NCBI GenBank assembly: GCA_039033855.1
Contig: JBCCBV010000005.1
Location: forward strand, 113,890 to 177,889
From: JBCCBV01 sp039033855
GTDB lineage: Bacteria > Planctomycetota > Phycisphaerae > Phycisphaerales > Phycisphaeraceae
Direction of reading: 5' to 3'
Length of the DNA: 64,000 nucleotides
Within the stretch, counting starts at the first letter, position 1; each line of letters begins with the position of its first letter. Of the stretch, positions 26,711 through 34,810 are shown in pieces. Position numbers and translations under genes: made by a program. The notes beneath the pieces were generated by a model, which had not been told where the DNA came from, ran no database searches, and saw only the letters and a list, made by a program, of their open reading frames with translations.

Positions 26711-27361
26711 TCACGCTTCGCACGGCAAGACCAGATCGAACGCGGCGGCCGGGCAGACGCGCGTGAAGTATTGCTCTTCCGCCGGTGCCCACCGCGTCAG
26801 CCAATCGGCCGAGCCGTCGGTGCCGTCGCGCTGGGCGAGACGCTTGCGCTGCACTTCCGCGGTGACGTGAACGAGCACGGCCAGGTCGACAAGGTCGCGC
26901 AGCTCGGGTCGGGCGGAGTAGGCGCCGTCGAGCAGGACGACCGGAGCGGGAGCCCTGCGGACTGGCTCTGAAGAAAGCGGGAACGTGCCGTCGGGCCGTT
27001 GGGCGGGGTAGTCATAGGTGCGCCAGACAGCAGACCGGCCGGCGAGCAACGGCTCCAAGGCCTCGCGCCGCAAGCGCCGCCAGTCGATGGCGAGGTCGGC
27101 CCTCTCCGCGGGCGAGGTGGCGTCCCAGAACGCGTCGGGGCGCGTCGCGTCGTAGAAATCGTCGCCCGGCACGACCACGGCCTGGTCTGGCCCGCCAAGC
27201 TGCTGGGCGAGTCGGGCGGTCAGCGTGGACTTACCCGCACCCGATCGGCCGTCGAGCGCGACGAGCCGGGGCGCACGGGCCTCACCCGTGGGTGGCTCCG
27301 AACTGCACAGGGCTTGCACGAGCCGATCCAAGTTAGTCTTACTGCAGGAGGTGCGCGTCAT
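26711..27361 (-). CDS. P-loop kinase, uridine kinase-like
   Basis: Walker A is GRSGAGKST (38-46 from ATG 27361), followed by VVVPGDDFYD (67-71), typical of the phosphoribulokinase/uridine kinase group, and a final PAEEQYFTRVCP with conserved Tyr. The substrate is probably a nucleoside or other small alcohol, not proven. The start is uncertain: ATG 27361 has no Shine-Dalgarno and overlaps the ATG of the opposite-strand gene, whereas GTG 27319 would give 203 residues and leave a 40-base gap. The first is listed for length only. Confidence 0.82.
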   Translation of the reverse strand: MTRTSCSKTNLDRLVQALCSSEPPTGEARAPRLVALDGRSGAGKSTLTARLAQQLGGPDQAVVVPGDDFYDATRPDAFWDATSPAERADLAIDWRRLRREALEPLLAGRSAVWRTYDYPAQRPDGTFPLSSEPVRRAPAPVVLLDGAYSARPELRDLVDLAVLVHVTAEVQRKRLAQRDGTDGSADWLTRWAPAEEQYFTRVCPAAAFDLVLPCEA

Positions 27362-27713
27362 GGCTATGGGCGTCCGTTGGGTGTGTTCGCATTGCCGCCG
27401 AACCGTGGACGCGTGGGACGACGGCAACCCTTACTTCCTGGACCAGAACGGCCGGAAGCAGCACTTCTATCACCCGACGCGTCTTGAGGACCTCCCGGGT
27501 GTCGGGCCGGACACCGTATTCGGAAACGATAGCGATGCGCTGTGCCTGGACTGTGGGCACGATTTCTGCATCGACAGCGAAAAACCGATCGACGCGTGCC
27601 CGAAGTGCGGCGAAAGCGACCTGGCAGACACGTGGGAGTTGAACGGCAAGCGGTGCCCGTGGTGCAAGCGCGGGCGATTTGTCGAAGACCCCGAGGTCCG
27701 GATGATCTCATGA
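27360..27713 (+). CDS. Zinc-ribbon protein with four CxxC knuckles
   Basis: 117 residues beginning MAMGVRWVCSHCRRTVDAWD. Four CxxC pairs (CSHC, CLDC, CPKC, CPWC) should make two zinc sites; the last two pairs are close to each other (CPKCGESDLADTW then CPWCKRGRF). Otherwise there are no enzyme motifs. The start is firmly placed by AGGAGG at 8 bases upstream. Its TGA overlaps the next ATG (ATGA at 27710-27713), so it is coupled to the membrane-anchored monooxygenase-like gene. Role unknown; nucleic-acid or protein binding is plausible. Confidence 0.8.
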   Translation: MAMGVRWVCSHCRRTVDAWDDGNPYFLDQNGRKQHFYHPTRLEDLPGVGPDTVFGNDSDALCLDCGHDFCIDSEKPIDACPKCGESDLADTWELNGKRCPWCKRGRFVEDPEVRMIS

Positions 27714-28309
27714 GCCTGAACACCCAGCAGATCGTCACCAGCGTGTTCATCCGCGTGGCGCCGGCGTCGGCGGCGGCCGAATACGAGCGGTGGCTGGCCG
27801 AGATCTCCGACGCCGCGGCGCGCGTGCCCGGCGGCCTGGGCACCACGGTGCTGCGGCCCGACTCGGCGGGGGGGCGATATGTCGCCATCACGTCGTTCGA
27901 CTCGCCCAGGTCGTTGCAGGCCTGGCTCGACTCGCCCGAGCGTGCGGCGTGTCTGGAGCGGTTGAAGAAACTGCCGGTCACCACCGAGCAGACCGGCTGC
28001 CTCGACGGCGTATCGCGCTGGTTCGCCACGCCGGGCATGGGGGCGCCGCCCGACAACTACAAGGTCGCGACGTTGCTCGTGCTCGGGCTGTTCCCGATTG
28101 TGCTCGCGCTCAACGCGTTGTCGACCGCGCTGCCGTTCGACGCGCCGGCGCCGTTGGTGACGCTGGCTTCGCTGGTGGTTTCGGTGAGCCTGATGGTGTG
28201 GGTGGTCATGCCGTGGCTCACGCGCCTGTCACGACGCTGGCTGCACCCGCCGCGCCCGCGTTATGTGGACGGGCATGGCGGACCCGCGGGCGACAAAGAG
28301 GCAAGGTGA
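27710..28309 (+). CDS. Antibiotic-biosynthesis-monooxygenase-like membrane protein
   Basis: 199 residues. The first 115 form an ABM/dimeric ferredoxin-like fold (YERWLAEISDAAARVPGGLG, then FDSPRSLQAWLDSPERAACL and GVSRWF). Two membrane helices follow (VATLLVLGLFPIVLALNAL and LVTLASLVVSVSLMVWVVMP), then a Pro/Arg-rich tail. This combination is a recognised family of unknown function, in which the soluble domain may bind haem or act on quinone-like compounds (inference). Coupled by ATGA to the zinc-ribbon gene; convergent with the DJ-1 gene. Confidence 0.82.
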   Translation: MSLNTQQIVTSVFIRVAPASAAAEYERWLAEISDAAARVPGGLGTTVLRPDSAGGRYVAITSFDSPRSLQAWLDSPERAACLERLKKLPVTTEQTGCLDGVSRWFATPGMGAPPDNYKVATLLVLGLFPIVLALNALSTALPFDAPAPLVTLASLVVSVSLMVWVVMPWLTRLSRRWLHPPRPRYVDGHGGPAGDKEAR

Positions 28310-28317
28310 CGGTCTGC

Positions 28318-29139
28318 TCAGGGCGTCGTTTGGGTTGTTTCGCCCGGCTTGGCGAGCAACTTCACCACGGCGTGCGCTACCGCCTCGGCCGACGCGGGGT
28401 TCTGCCCGGTGACCAACCGCCCGTCGACCACGGCGTTTTCCTGGAAGTCGTCTGCGGCCACGAACTCGGCCCCCAGTTCGCCCAACCGGGTTTCGAGTAG
28501 GAAGGGCACGACGGCCAACCGGTCCATTGCGCTTTCTTCGCCGTTGGTGAACGCGGCCAGCCGCTTGCCTTCGACGAAGGGCCGGCCGTCGTCGCGCACC
28601 ACGCCGACGAGCGCCGCGGGCCCGTGGCAGACCGCGGCGACGACGCCGCCTTGTCGATCGACGTGGACGATGGCGTTACCGATCGCGCGTTGGCTGGGGA
28701 AGTCCCACATCGTGCCGTAGCCCCCAACGAAGAACAGGGCGTCGATGTCGTCCAGGTCGAGCGCATCGACGCGGAGGGTGTGGTCGAGTTCACCGTTGCG
28801 GATCGGGCCGGCCAGGAACGAGGCGTTCACGGGGTCGTCGGTATCGATGCTGCGCGGGGTCACCGGGGCGCCGCCGCCCTGGGGGCTGGCGAAGCTGACG
28901 CGGAAGCCGGCGTCGGTGAAAACCTTCCAGGGGTGCGCGGCCTCGGCCAGCCAGTAGCCGGTGGGCTCGCCGGTGTGCCCCAGCGTGGCGTGGTTGGTGA
29001 GGACCAGGACCACGTGCGGGGCGGGCTCGGCAGAGACTTCCGCCTCGGCTTGGGCATGGGCGGGCATGGCGACGGACAGGGCGATCAACAGAGCGACCAA
29101 GCCAAAGCCGAGCCATACGGTCAGGAAGAAGCGGGGCAT
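28318..29139 (-). CDS. Exported DJ-1/PfpI family protein
   Basis: 273 residues. A signal peptide (FLTVWLGFGLVALLIALSV, cleaved near AHA) sends it out of the cytoplasm. The DJ-1/PfpI core has the nucleophile elbow AAVCHGPAAL (C171, H172) and a glutamate E66 in PTGYWLAEAAHPW, the Hsp31/glyoxalase III-type arrangement. Possible activities are glyoxalase, deglycase or chaperone; which is not settled by sequence. GGAG at 7 bases fixes ATG 29139. Exported members of this family are less usual than cytosolic ones. Confidence 0.88.
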   Translation of the reverse strand: MPRFFLTVWLGFGLVALLIALSVAMPAHAQAEAEVSAEPAPHVVLVLTNHATLGHTGEPTGYWLAEAAHPWKVFTDAGFRVSFASPQGGGAPVTPRSIDTDDPVNASFLAGPIRNGELDHTLRVDALDLDDIDALFFVGGYGTMWDFPSQRAIGNAIVHVDRQGGVVAAVCHGPAALVGVVRDDGRPFVEGKRLAAFTNGEESAMDRLAVVPFLLETRLGELGAEFVAADDFQENAVVDGRLVTGQNPASAEAVAHAVVKLLAKPGETTQTTP

Positions 29140-29267
29140 CGGGGTTCTCCGGGTGTGACGGGGTGGGCGCGCAAAACGTGCCGGAAAAGACGGCGTACCC
29201 ATAAAACGCCGTGTTGGCGACGTTCGCGCCGGACTCTATGCCGGGTGGATGGGCGAAGGTTTACAAC

Positions 29268-30170
29268 TCACGCAGGTTTTGCCGTCTCGTGCGGGGTGTT
29301 CTTGCCGCACGCATCGCAACGCCAATAGTCGCTCATCCCTCGCTTGCCCGATAAGAGTCGAGCGCCGGGAGACTGACATCGAGGACAACTTTGCGTCTTC
29401 ACTTGTACCCGGGCGACGTGCTGAGACGGACTGTGACGCTCGGCCAAGAAGCCTGCGACAGCCGCGACCTCGGGCTGAGTCATACTCCAAAGACCATAGT
29501 TGCTAAACGGCGAATTCACCCACTGGCCAGCCGGAGCGTGCCGTTTGATCTCCATCTCGACCTTGTGCTCGACTTGGTCTGCCTTGCATACAAAGCTTCG
29601 AAACGGCTTGTTCGGTTCGGTCCAGCGACCTTCGCGTCGGATGCGCCCGCTATCGGAAATCGCCACGATTACCTGGATGGGCATGTGTGTGAAAGTTCGT
29701 CTTCCGCTGGCGTTTTGCAAGAGCTTTGCAATCGGTCGCAAGAGAGTCGGCAGTCGTTTTAGCAAACCGGACGCATTGGCTTTGAGATATGAGCGTAGGA
29801 ATTCCGCTTGCCGATGCGCCTGTTGCATCGGGGATTGGATGCCCTTAGCTTGGCCCTGATAGGTAATCCACCACTCGTCGCCGCCGGTGCCATCGTCGCG
29901 CACCCAGACTTCTTCCGACACCGATTTACTTTCCACAATAAATGCGCCGTAACGATGCAAGATCAAGTGGTCGATCTGGGCGCGGTCTGGCTGGCCGTTA
30001 ACGGTGGGCAGCCGAGGTTCCTCGATACGCAAACCATTCAGCACGCAAACCCGCGGGTCGTCGGCGAATCTGCGCCGCAGATAGAACGCGAGTTGTCGCT
30101 CGGCATATGTACCTGCTCGCTTGCGGGGATTGTTAGTGGCCGGCGGTTCCGACCACGGCAGCGTGATCAT
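29268..30170 (-). CDS. NERD-domain protein with C-terminal zinc ribbon
   Basis: 300 residues. The N-terminal half is a NERD (nuclease-related) domain: GTYAERQLAFYLRRRF, then PDRAQIDHLILHRYGAFIVE and the ESKSVSEEVWV strand, matching the D-(n)-ExK pattern of the PD-(D/E)XK fold. The C-terminus has two CxxC pairs (CPRC and CDAC) like topoisomerase zinc ribbons. The gene is clearly more A/T-rich than its neighbours and lies 31 bases beyond the 3' end of tRNA-Ser on the same strand, a classic site for acquired DNA. No integrase is nearby. Confidence 0.85.
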   Translation of the reverse strand: MITLPWSEPPATNNPRKRAGTYAERQLAFYLRRRFADDPRVCVLNGLRIEEPRLPTVNGQPDRAQIDHLILHRYGAFIVESKSVSEEVWVRDDGTGGDEWWITYQGQAKGIQSPMQQAHRQAEFLRSYLKANASGLLKRLPTLLRPIAKLLQNASGRRTFTHMPIQVIVAISDSGRIRREGRWTEPNKPFRSFVCKADQVEHKVEMEIKRHAPAGQWVNSPFSNYGLWSMTQPEVAAVAGFLAERHSPSQHVARVQVKTQSCPRCQSPGARLLSGKRGMSDYWRCDACGKNTPHETAKPA

Positions 30171-30201
30171 GTTCTGCCCCGATTTGAGCCTGCCCAAGAA
30201 A

Positions 30202-30288
30202 CGGAGAGGGTGGGATTCGAACCCACGAGGGGTTTTCACCCCCACACGAATTCCAATCGTGCGCCTTAAGCCGCTCGGCCACCTCTCC
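30202..30288 (-). tRNA. tRNA-Ser(GGA)
   Basis: Reading the minus strand, GGAGAGG pairs with CCTCTCC and the discriminator is G. The anticodon stem CACGA/TCGTG encloses TTGGAAT, so the anticodon is GGA. There is a long variable arm (GTGGGGGTGAAAACCCC) and a T arm GTGGG-TTCGAAT-CCCAC, all typical of serine tRNAs. CCA is not encoded. A weak -10-like TACACT lies about 42 bases upstream (30330-30335, minus strand). Confidence 0.97.
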
Positions 30289-30432
30289 AGAGGCCGCGGG
30301 CCGGTGTGGAGCCGGTGCCGCGATCGGGCAGTGTAACGTGGCTGGGCGGGCCGATCCAAAGCGGGGCGGCGGTTGCTGGCCCCCTGGGATCGACCGGGCT
30401 CACAGACCCCGGCTCGCAGCAGTCTCGGGCAT

Positions 30433-30493
30433 CAGGCTGGCGCCCACGCATCGGTCCGAGGCCCCGCTTACTGACGTGCGCGGCTCGTTCTGG
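30433..30493 (+). repeat. Dispersed repeat, copy R3 (long form)
   Basis: The core is at 30462-30488 (CCCCGCTTACTGACG then TGCGCGGCTCGT). Together with its flanks (CAGGCT near 30433, CATCGGTC then GAGG before the core, and CTGG after it) it is nearly the same as R5 on the other strand at 45393-45448. It ends 16 bases before the truB start codon and therefore covers its leader. Confidence 0.8.
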
Positions 30494-30508
30494 AGGTACG
30501 GTCTGGCC

Positions 30509-31222
30509 ATGCCGCGTCGGCCCAAGTACCTGACCAAGATCCACGGCGTCCTGCCGGTCGATAAGCCCCTGGGCGTGAGCTCGGCCGCGGTGGTTCGGCG
30601 GGTGCGCTTCGCCGCGGGCAACTGCAAGACCGGCCACGCCGGCACGCTCGACCCGATGGCCACCGGACTGGTCGTCTGCTGCCTGGGCGACGCCACCAAG
30701 CTGGTCCCCAAACTCATGGCCGATCGCAAGGTCTATCGGGCGTCGGTCGACCTGTCGGCGTTTAGCACGACCGACGACGCCGAGGGCGAACTCACGCCGG
30801 TGCCGCGTGCCCAGACCGAAATGCCGGACGAGACGGCGGTGCGCGCACAGATTGATCTTTGGACCGGATGGGTGGAGCAGGTCCCGCCGGCCTACTCGGC
30901 GGTGCACGTAGACGGCCAGCGCGCGTACAAGCTGGCTCGGGCCGGCGAGGCGGTGAAGCTGCCCGCCAAGCGCGTGCATATCGAGTCGATTTAGATTGCG
31001 GGCTACGCCTGGCCTTCTTTGGAACTCGAGATCGTTTGCGGCAAGGGCGTTTACATCCGCAGCCTGGCCCGCGACCTCGGCCAAGGCCTGGGCGTGGGCG
31101 GCTACCTGACCGCGCTGCGGCGGACCGAGGCGGGGCGGTTTCACGTGGAACACGCGACACCCTGGGGCCGGCTCGACGAGGCGATCGGGCAAGCGGACTT
31201 ACTGGCGATCGCGGAACTTTGA
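30509..31222 (+). pseudogene. truB: tRNA pseudouridine synthase B, interrupted by in-frame TAG
   Basis: TruB makes pseudouridine-55 in the T arm of tRNAs. The N-terminal part has GVLPVDKPLGVSSAAVVRRV and the catalytic Asp in GHAGTLDPMATGLVVCCLGD, then QVPPAYSAVHVDGQRAYKLA. After 161 codons the frame meets TAG at 30992-30994. Without any frame change it continues IAGYAWPSLELEIVCGKGVY and then IRSLARDLGQGLGVGGYL, the normal C-terminal part of TruB. A GAG-to-TAG change is the simplest cause. TAG is an ordinary stop elsewhere in the window (crcB). It may be a recent mutation, a readthrough site or a sequencing error. The PUA tail is absent or short. Confidence 0.85.
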
Positions 31223-31234
31223 CCGAGGCAACCG

Positions 31235-32224
31235 CTAGTCGAGGGGCTTCGCAGTGGGCTCCCCAAGCGCCTGCACCACGCGATCGTGAGCGAGTTCTGA
31301 CGCGAACGGCGTGAGATGCGTCCAGCCGTTACCGGACCGCAGGAAGAGCATGGCGAGCCCGTCCGGGCCCGTCGGCGCCGAGACCACACGGCGGTCCATG
31401 ACCCACTGCGCACGGCCGGGATCCATCGCTCGGAACCGCGCTAACGCATCGCCGGCCAACAGCTCGGTGGCGTATTGCGTCATGTCGGGTTCGTGGATCA
31501 CCCGGAGCTGCGCTACCACGACCTGACGCCAAGGGTGGGAAACCTGCTCCCACCAACCGGCGATTTCGGCGGCGTTGCCCGGATCGAGCGCGCCCGCGCG
31601 GATTTGCAACCGACGCAGCGACCCGGTGGGCGGTTCGCCCGTGGTAGATTCGAGGGTGTCGCGGAACACCGAAACGTAGGGGCCGTAGGCGGCGATCGTT
31701 CGCCCGCCTTCTCTGGATGGCAAGAACAACAGGCGCGACGCTCCGGCGTGACCGCGTTCGGCTCGGACCGGCAGGGTGATCCCGGCGCGGGGCGTGTTCC
31801 CCAACGTGCGCAACGTCATCTGCGCAACGCCGTCGTCATCGGCGGGCTCAGCGGGCTCGGCAAAGCGCACTACGCCCAGGCCGGAGTCGCCCGGTTCTTC
31901 GCCGAAGCGGATGAGCCAGACATGGGCGTCGCCTTGGCCGGGGTTGGCCTCGTCCGCCGCGGCGTCCCCTGCCTCTTCGGGCCCAAGCCGGGCAAAGGCG
32001 CGTTTCGCGCCGGGCCCGTCGAGAAACAAGAAGTAGTGCTTCCCCGACAGGCGGTTGGCCCGCGGCTCTTCGACGACCCACAAACCGGGCCAATTGACTT
32101 CCGAAACCGAGACCGTTTCCCAGCGCGGGGCTTGCCCATGCGACGAGGCACCGGCACACACACAAAGCACAAGGCCCGCAACGGCGATCCAACCCTGTCT
32201 TGACGCCCGGTTGTACGGCCGCAT
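31235..32224 (-). CDS. Exported protein of unknown function
   Basis: 329 residues. A signal peptide is evident (WIAVAGLVLCVCAGASSHGQ), so the protein leaves the cytoplasm. No domain is recognised. The body is rich in beta-type segments such as LWVVEEPRANRLSGKHYFLF, and GDAHVWLIRFGEE. ATG 32224 is preferred to an upstream in-frame ATG (32245) because GGAG sits 7 bases before it. It lies 22 bases downstream of sucC on the same strand, so it may be cotranscribed with it. It converges with truB (12-base gap). Confidence 0.7.
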   Translation of the reverse strand: MRPYNRASRQGWIAVAGLVLCVCAGASSHGQAPRWETVSVSEVNWPGLWVVEEPRANRLSGKHYFLFLDGPGAKRAFARLGPEEAGDAAADEANPGQGDAHVWLIRFGEEPGDSGLGVVRFAEPAEPADDDGVAQMTLRTLGNTPRAGITLPVRAERGHAGASRLLFLPSREGGRTIAAYGPYVSVFRDTLESTTGEPPTGSLRRLQIRAGALDPGNAAEIAGWWEQVSHPWRQVVVAQLRVIHEPDMTQYATELLAGDALARFRAMDPGRAQWVMDRRVVSAPTGPDGLAMLFLRSGNGWTHLTPFASELAHDRVVQALGEPTAKPLD

Positions 32225-32246
32225 CCCGCATCTCCAACCATGCAAA

Positions 32247-33455
32247 CTACGCCGCCGTGCCCACGGCCTGGGTGATCTTTTCGGCGGCGTCGGTCAGGTC
32301 GGCGCCCACGGTCATGTTGGGGATCTTGGCCTTGGCGTCTTCGAGGATCTTGCGGGCCTGTTCGACGTTGGTGCCTTCCAAGCGCACCACCAGCGGCACC
32401 TTGAAGCCGACCTGCGCTGCGGCGGCCACGATCGCGTTGGCGATGGTGTCGCACTTGGCGATCCCGCCGAAGATGTTCACGAGCACGCCCTTGACCTTGG
32501 GGTCTTTCAGGATGATGCGGAAGGCCTCGGTCACGGCCTCTTCGGTGGCGGACCCGCCGACGTCGAGGAAGTTGGCCGGCTCGCCGCCGTGGAGCTTGAT
32601 GATGTCCATGGTGGCCATGGCCAGACCGGCGCCGTTGACCAGGCAGCCGATGCTGCCGTCGAGCGCGATGTACGACAGCCCGTACTCCGACGCGCGGGCC
32701 TCGTCCGGATTGGTTTCGTAGGGGTCCTGCATCGCCAGGATGTCCTTCTGACGGAACAGGGCGTTGTCGTCGAAGTTCAGCTTGGCGTCGATGGCCAGCA
32801 CCTGGCCTTCGGGGTGTTCGGCGGTGGGGACGGTCAGCACCAGCGGGTTGATTTCCGCCAACGAGCAGTCGGTCTTGAGGAACAGGTCGACCAGGCTGTG
32901 CATCACCCGCCCGGCGGCGCGGACCTGACGCCCGGTGAAGCCGAGCTCGTACGCAATCTTCCTCGCTTGATAAGGCTGCAAGCCCGAAGTCGGCGGAATC
33001 GGTTGGCGAATGATCGCCTCGGGCTTGGTTTCGGCCACCTCTTCGATGTCCATGCCGCCTTCGGTCGACGCCATCAGCACCGGCATGCCCGTGTCGCGAT
33101 CGACCACGATCGACAGGTAGTACTCCTTGGCGATGTCCACGCCGGCCGCCACCAGCAACTTGCGCACCTCCACGCCTTCGGGCCCGGTCTGCGGGGTGAC
33201 CAACGGCTTGGACAGGATCGTCCGCGCAGCGGCTTCGGCCTCTTCACAGGTCTTGACCAGCTTTACCCCGCCGCCCTTGCCGCGTCCGCCGGCGAAGACC
33301 TGGGCCTTCACCACCGCGAGCGTGGCGTCGTGGCGCGACTGCAACTCGGTAAACGCCGTGGCGGCCTCGGCGCCGGTGCGGACAACGATGCCCGCGGGCA
33401 CGGGGACGCCAAACTGTTCGAGAAGGTCGCGGGCCTGGTGTTCGTGGATGTTCAT
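32247..33455 (-). CDS. sucC: Succinyl-CoA synthetase beta subunit
   Basis: 402 residues of the ADP/GDP-forming beta subunit, a TCA-cycle enzyme that makes ATP or GTP from succinyl-CoA. It begins MNIHEHQARDLLEQFGVPVP, has AQVFAGGRGKGGGVKLVKT (ATP-grasp lysine and glycine loop), SLAEINPLVLT, and VNIFGGIAKCDTIANAI near the C-terminus. Start ATG 33455 is the universal MNIHE start. The alpha subunit gene sucD, which normally follows, is not present in the window; an exported protein takes its place. Confidence 0.96.
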   Translation of the reverse strand: MNIHEHQARDLLEQFGVPVPAGIVVRTGAEAATAFTELQSRHDATLAVVKAQVFAGGRGKGGGVKLVKTCEEAEAAARTILSKPLVTPQTGPEGVEVRKLLVAAGVDIAKEYYLSIVVDRDTGMPVLMASTEGGMDIEEVAETKPEAIIRQPIPPTSGLQPYQARKIAYELGFTGRQVRAAGRVMHSLVDLFLKTDCSLAEINPLVLTVPTAEHPEGQVLAIDAKLNFDDNALFRQKDILAMQDPYETNPDEARASEYGLSYIALDGSIGCLVNGAGLAMATMDIIKLHGGEPANFLDVGGSATEEAVTEAFRIILKDPKVKGVLVNIFGGIAKCDTIANAIVAAAAQVGFKVPLVVRLEGTNVEQARKILEDAKAKIPNMTVGADLTDAAEKITQAVGTAA

Positions 33456-33481
33456 GGGCGAGAGAATACCCTGACCCGGCC

Positions 33482-33955
33482 GTGCCATCCGACCCGCGCA
33501 TCTCCGGGCCCGAATCGCTGGCGTTTGAGCCGGCCGAAACGGTGCTGCGCTCGCTGCCCGCGTGGTTCGGCGTCGAGTCGGCGCTCCTTGATTACGCCCG
33601 CCAGGCCGAGACCCAGCCGACCTTCATCGCCGAACGCGACGGGGCGGTCGTGGGCTTCGCCACGGCCCGACAGCACTACCCCCAGGCCGCCGAGCTCACC
33701 TGCCTGGCGGTCCGGCCGGAGCACCACCGCCAAGGCCTCGGCAGGGCGCTGGTCGAAGCCGCGGAGGCGTGGATGGTCGAGCAGGGCGCCGTGCTCGCCC
33801 AAGTCAAAACGCTCAGCGAAACCCACCCCGACCCGCATTACGCGCAGACCCGGGCGTTCTACACGGCCATGGGATACCTGCCGCTGGAAACCCTGCCGAA
33901 GCTCTGGGGACCGCAGCATCCGTGCCTGGTGATGGTCAAGCCGCTGGCGCAGTAA
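33482..33955 (+). CDS. GNAT family acetyltransferase
   Basis: 157 residues, with acetyl-CoA binding in LAVRPEHHRQGLGRALVEAA (R/Q-x-x-G-x-G/A motif) and a C-terminal YTAMGYLPLETLPKLWG strand region. The first 40 residues (LRSLPAWFGVESALLDYA) fit a subgroup of small GNATs. The acceptor is unknown. The start is GTG at 33482; no other plausible start covers the fold. It is divergent from sucC with only 26 bases between starts, so its promoter must lie within sucC. Confidence 0.85.
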   Translation: MPSDPRISGPESLAFEPAETVLRSLPAWFGVESALLDYARQAETQPTFIAERDGAVVGFATARQHYPQAAELTCLAVRPEHHRQGLGRALVEAAEAWMVEQGAVLAQVKTLSETHPDPHYAQTRAFYTAMGYLPLETLPKLWGPQHPCLVMVKPLAQ

Positions 33956-33964
33956 AGAGTCGCG

Positions 33965-34411
33965 TTAGTCGAGCTCGCCCGGCCGAAGCATCCCGAACGG
34001 ACCCGCGGTTTCCTGGGAATCGAACCCGCCGATGGGCTGGAGTTCATAGGTCACCTGCTCGGGGTAATCGAGCGTCCACAGGAAGGGGACCAGGAAGAAG
34101 ACGCCGGCGATAATCGCGCCGATGTTGGCGTCGCCGTCTTTTTCAAACGCGCCGTCGAGCGTCTGGAAGCCCGCCATCTCGAGCTTGACCGACTTAGACG
34201 AGCCCACGATCGCGGCGTCGGTCTGCACGTAAGGCGTCTGACCGACGCGCTGGCCGTCGATGTACAGCGTCGCGCCCTGCGGGACCGAGTTGATGGTGAT
34301 CGAACTCTTGCACCCCGGCGCGGCGACCAGGCCAATCGAAAGCACCGAGCCCAGGGCGAGGCCCGTGGTCAGGCTTTGCACGTGCGAACGACGGAAGAGG
34401 GAAGACTGCAT
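33965..34411 (-). CDS. PEGA-domain lipoprotein, copy 1
   Basis: 148 residues. The signal region ends APGC (C34), an imperfect lipobox, followed at once by the PEGA motif VPQGATLYIDGQRVGQTPY. A hydrophobic stretch (IGAIIAGVFFLVPFLWTL) sits near residue 105, so it may also be membrane-embedded. PEGA domains bind other envelope proteins or polysaccharide. It is a paralogue of the upstream gene (both start MQS, share PQGAT-Y-DG and YPEQ-T-EL). GGAG lies 11 bases before ATG 34411. Confidence 0.82.
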   Translation of the reverse strand: MQSSLFRRSHVQSLTTGLALGSVLSIGLVAAPGCKSSITINSVPQGATLYIDGQRVGQTPYVQTDAAIVGSSKSVKLEMAGFQTLDGAFEKDGDANIGAIIAGVFFLVPFLWTLDYPEQVTYELQPIGGFDSQETAGPFGMLRPGELD

Positions 34412-34434
34412 CGTAGGATTCGCTCCTTGCGTGG

Positions 34435-34467
34435 AAAAATGAGCTTCGCGCCGCATCGCGGCGGAAG
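34435..34467 (-). terminator. Possible terminator between the two PEGA genes
   Basis: On the minus strand GCCGC-GAT-GCGGC forms a tight hairpin, extended by CTTC/GAAG pairing, and ATTTTT follows 5 bases later (plus-strand 34435-34440). It would end the transcript of the upstream PEGA gene. The gap before the T-run makes it tentative. Confidence 0.45.
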
Positions 34468-34492
34468 GGTGTTGCGGCTTGAACCGCCGGCT

Positions 34493-34810
34493 TTAGCTGC
34501 CAGGCTTGAGCTCAAACGTGATCTGCTCGGGGTACGACCCCATAAACCCCCGGCCGAAGTCATCGCGAAGCGTTTCGTAGCCCCGCTTGATCAGCTTCAC
34601 CTGATAGTCCGTCGGCCCGGCACCCCGATCGACGTGCTGGTAAGGCGTGGTCCCGACCTGCTCGCCGTCGAGGTAAACCGTCGCCCCCTGCGGCTTGCTG
34701 TTGAGGTACACCGAATGCGTGCAGCCCCCGAGGCTCAACGCCAAGAGCGCCGACATCAGGCCTGCCGACACCGCCCGCACACCACTCCGACCACCCGCAC
34801 CGCTTTGCAT
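34493..34810 (-). CDS. PEGA-domain lipoprotein, copy 2
   Basis: 105 residues with a good signal and lipobox (LSLGGC, C30) and then KPQGATVYLDGEQVGTTPY, the PEGA motif. The C-terminal GSYPEQITFELKPGS matches the end of the neighbouring copy. It is a shorter paralogue without the hydrophobic insert. It precedes copy 1 by 81 bases on the same strand and is divergent from the small ORF upstream of secA. Confidence 0.83.
   Translation of the reverse strand: MQSGAGGRSGVRAVSAGLMSALLALSLGGCTHSVYLNSKPQGATVYLDGEQVGTTPYQHVDRGAGPTDYQVKLIKRGYETLRDDFGRGFMGSYPEQITFELKPGS

Noticed and set aside
30992..30994. General recoding of TAG as a sense codon
   Set aside because: Other genes in the window end normally at TAG (for example crcB and mqnE), so recoding across the genome is not supported.
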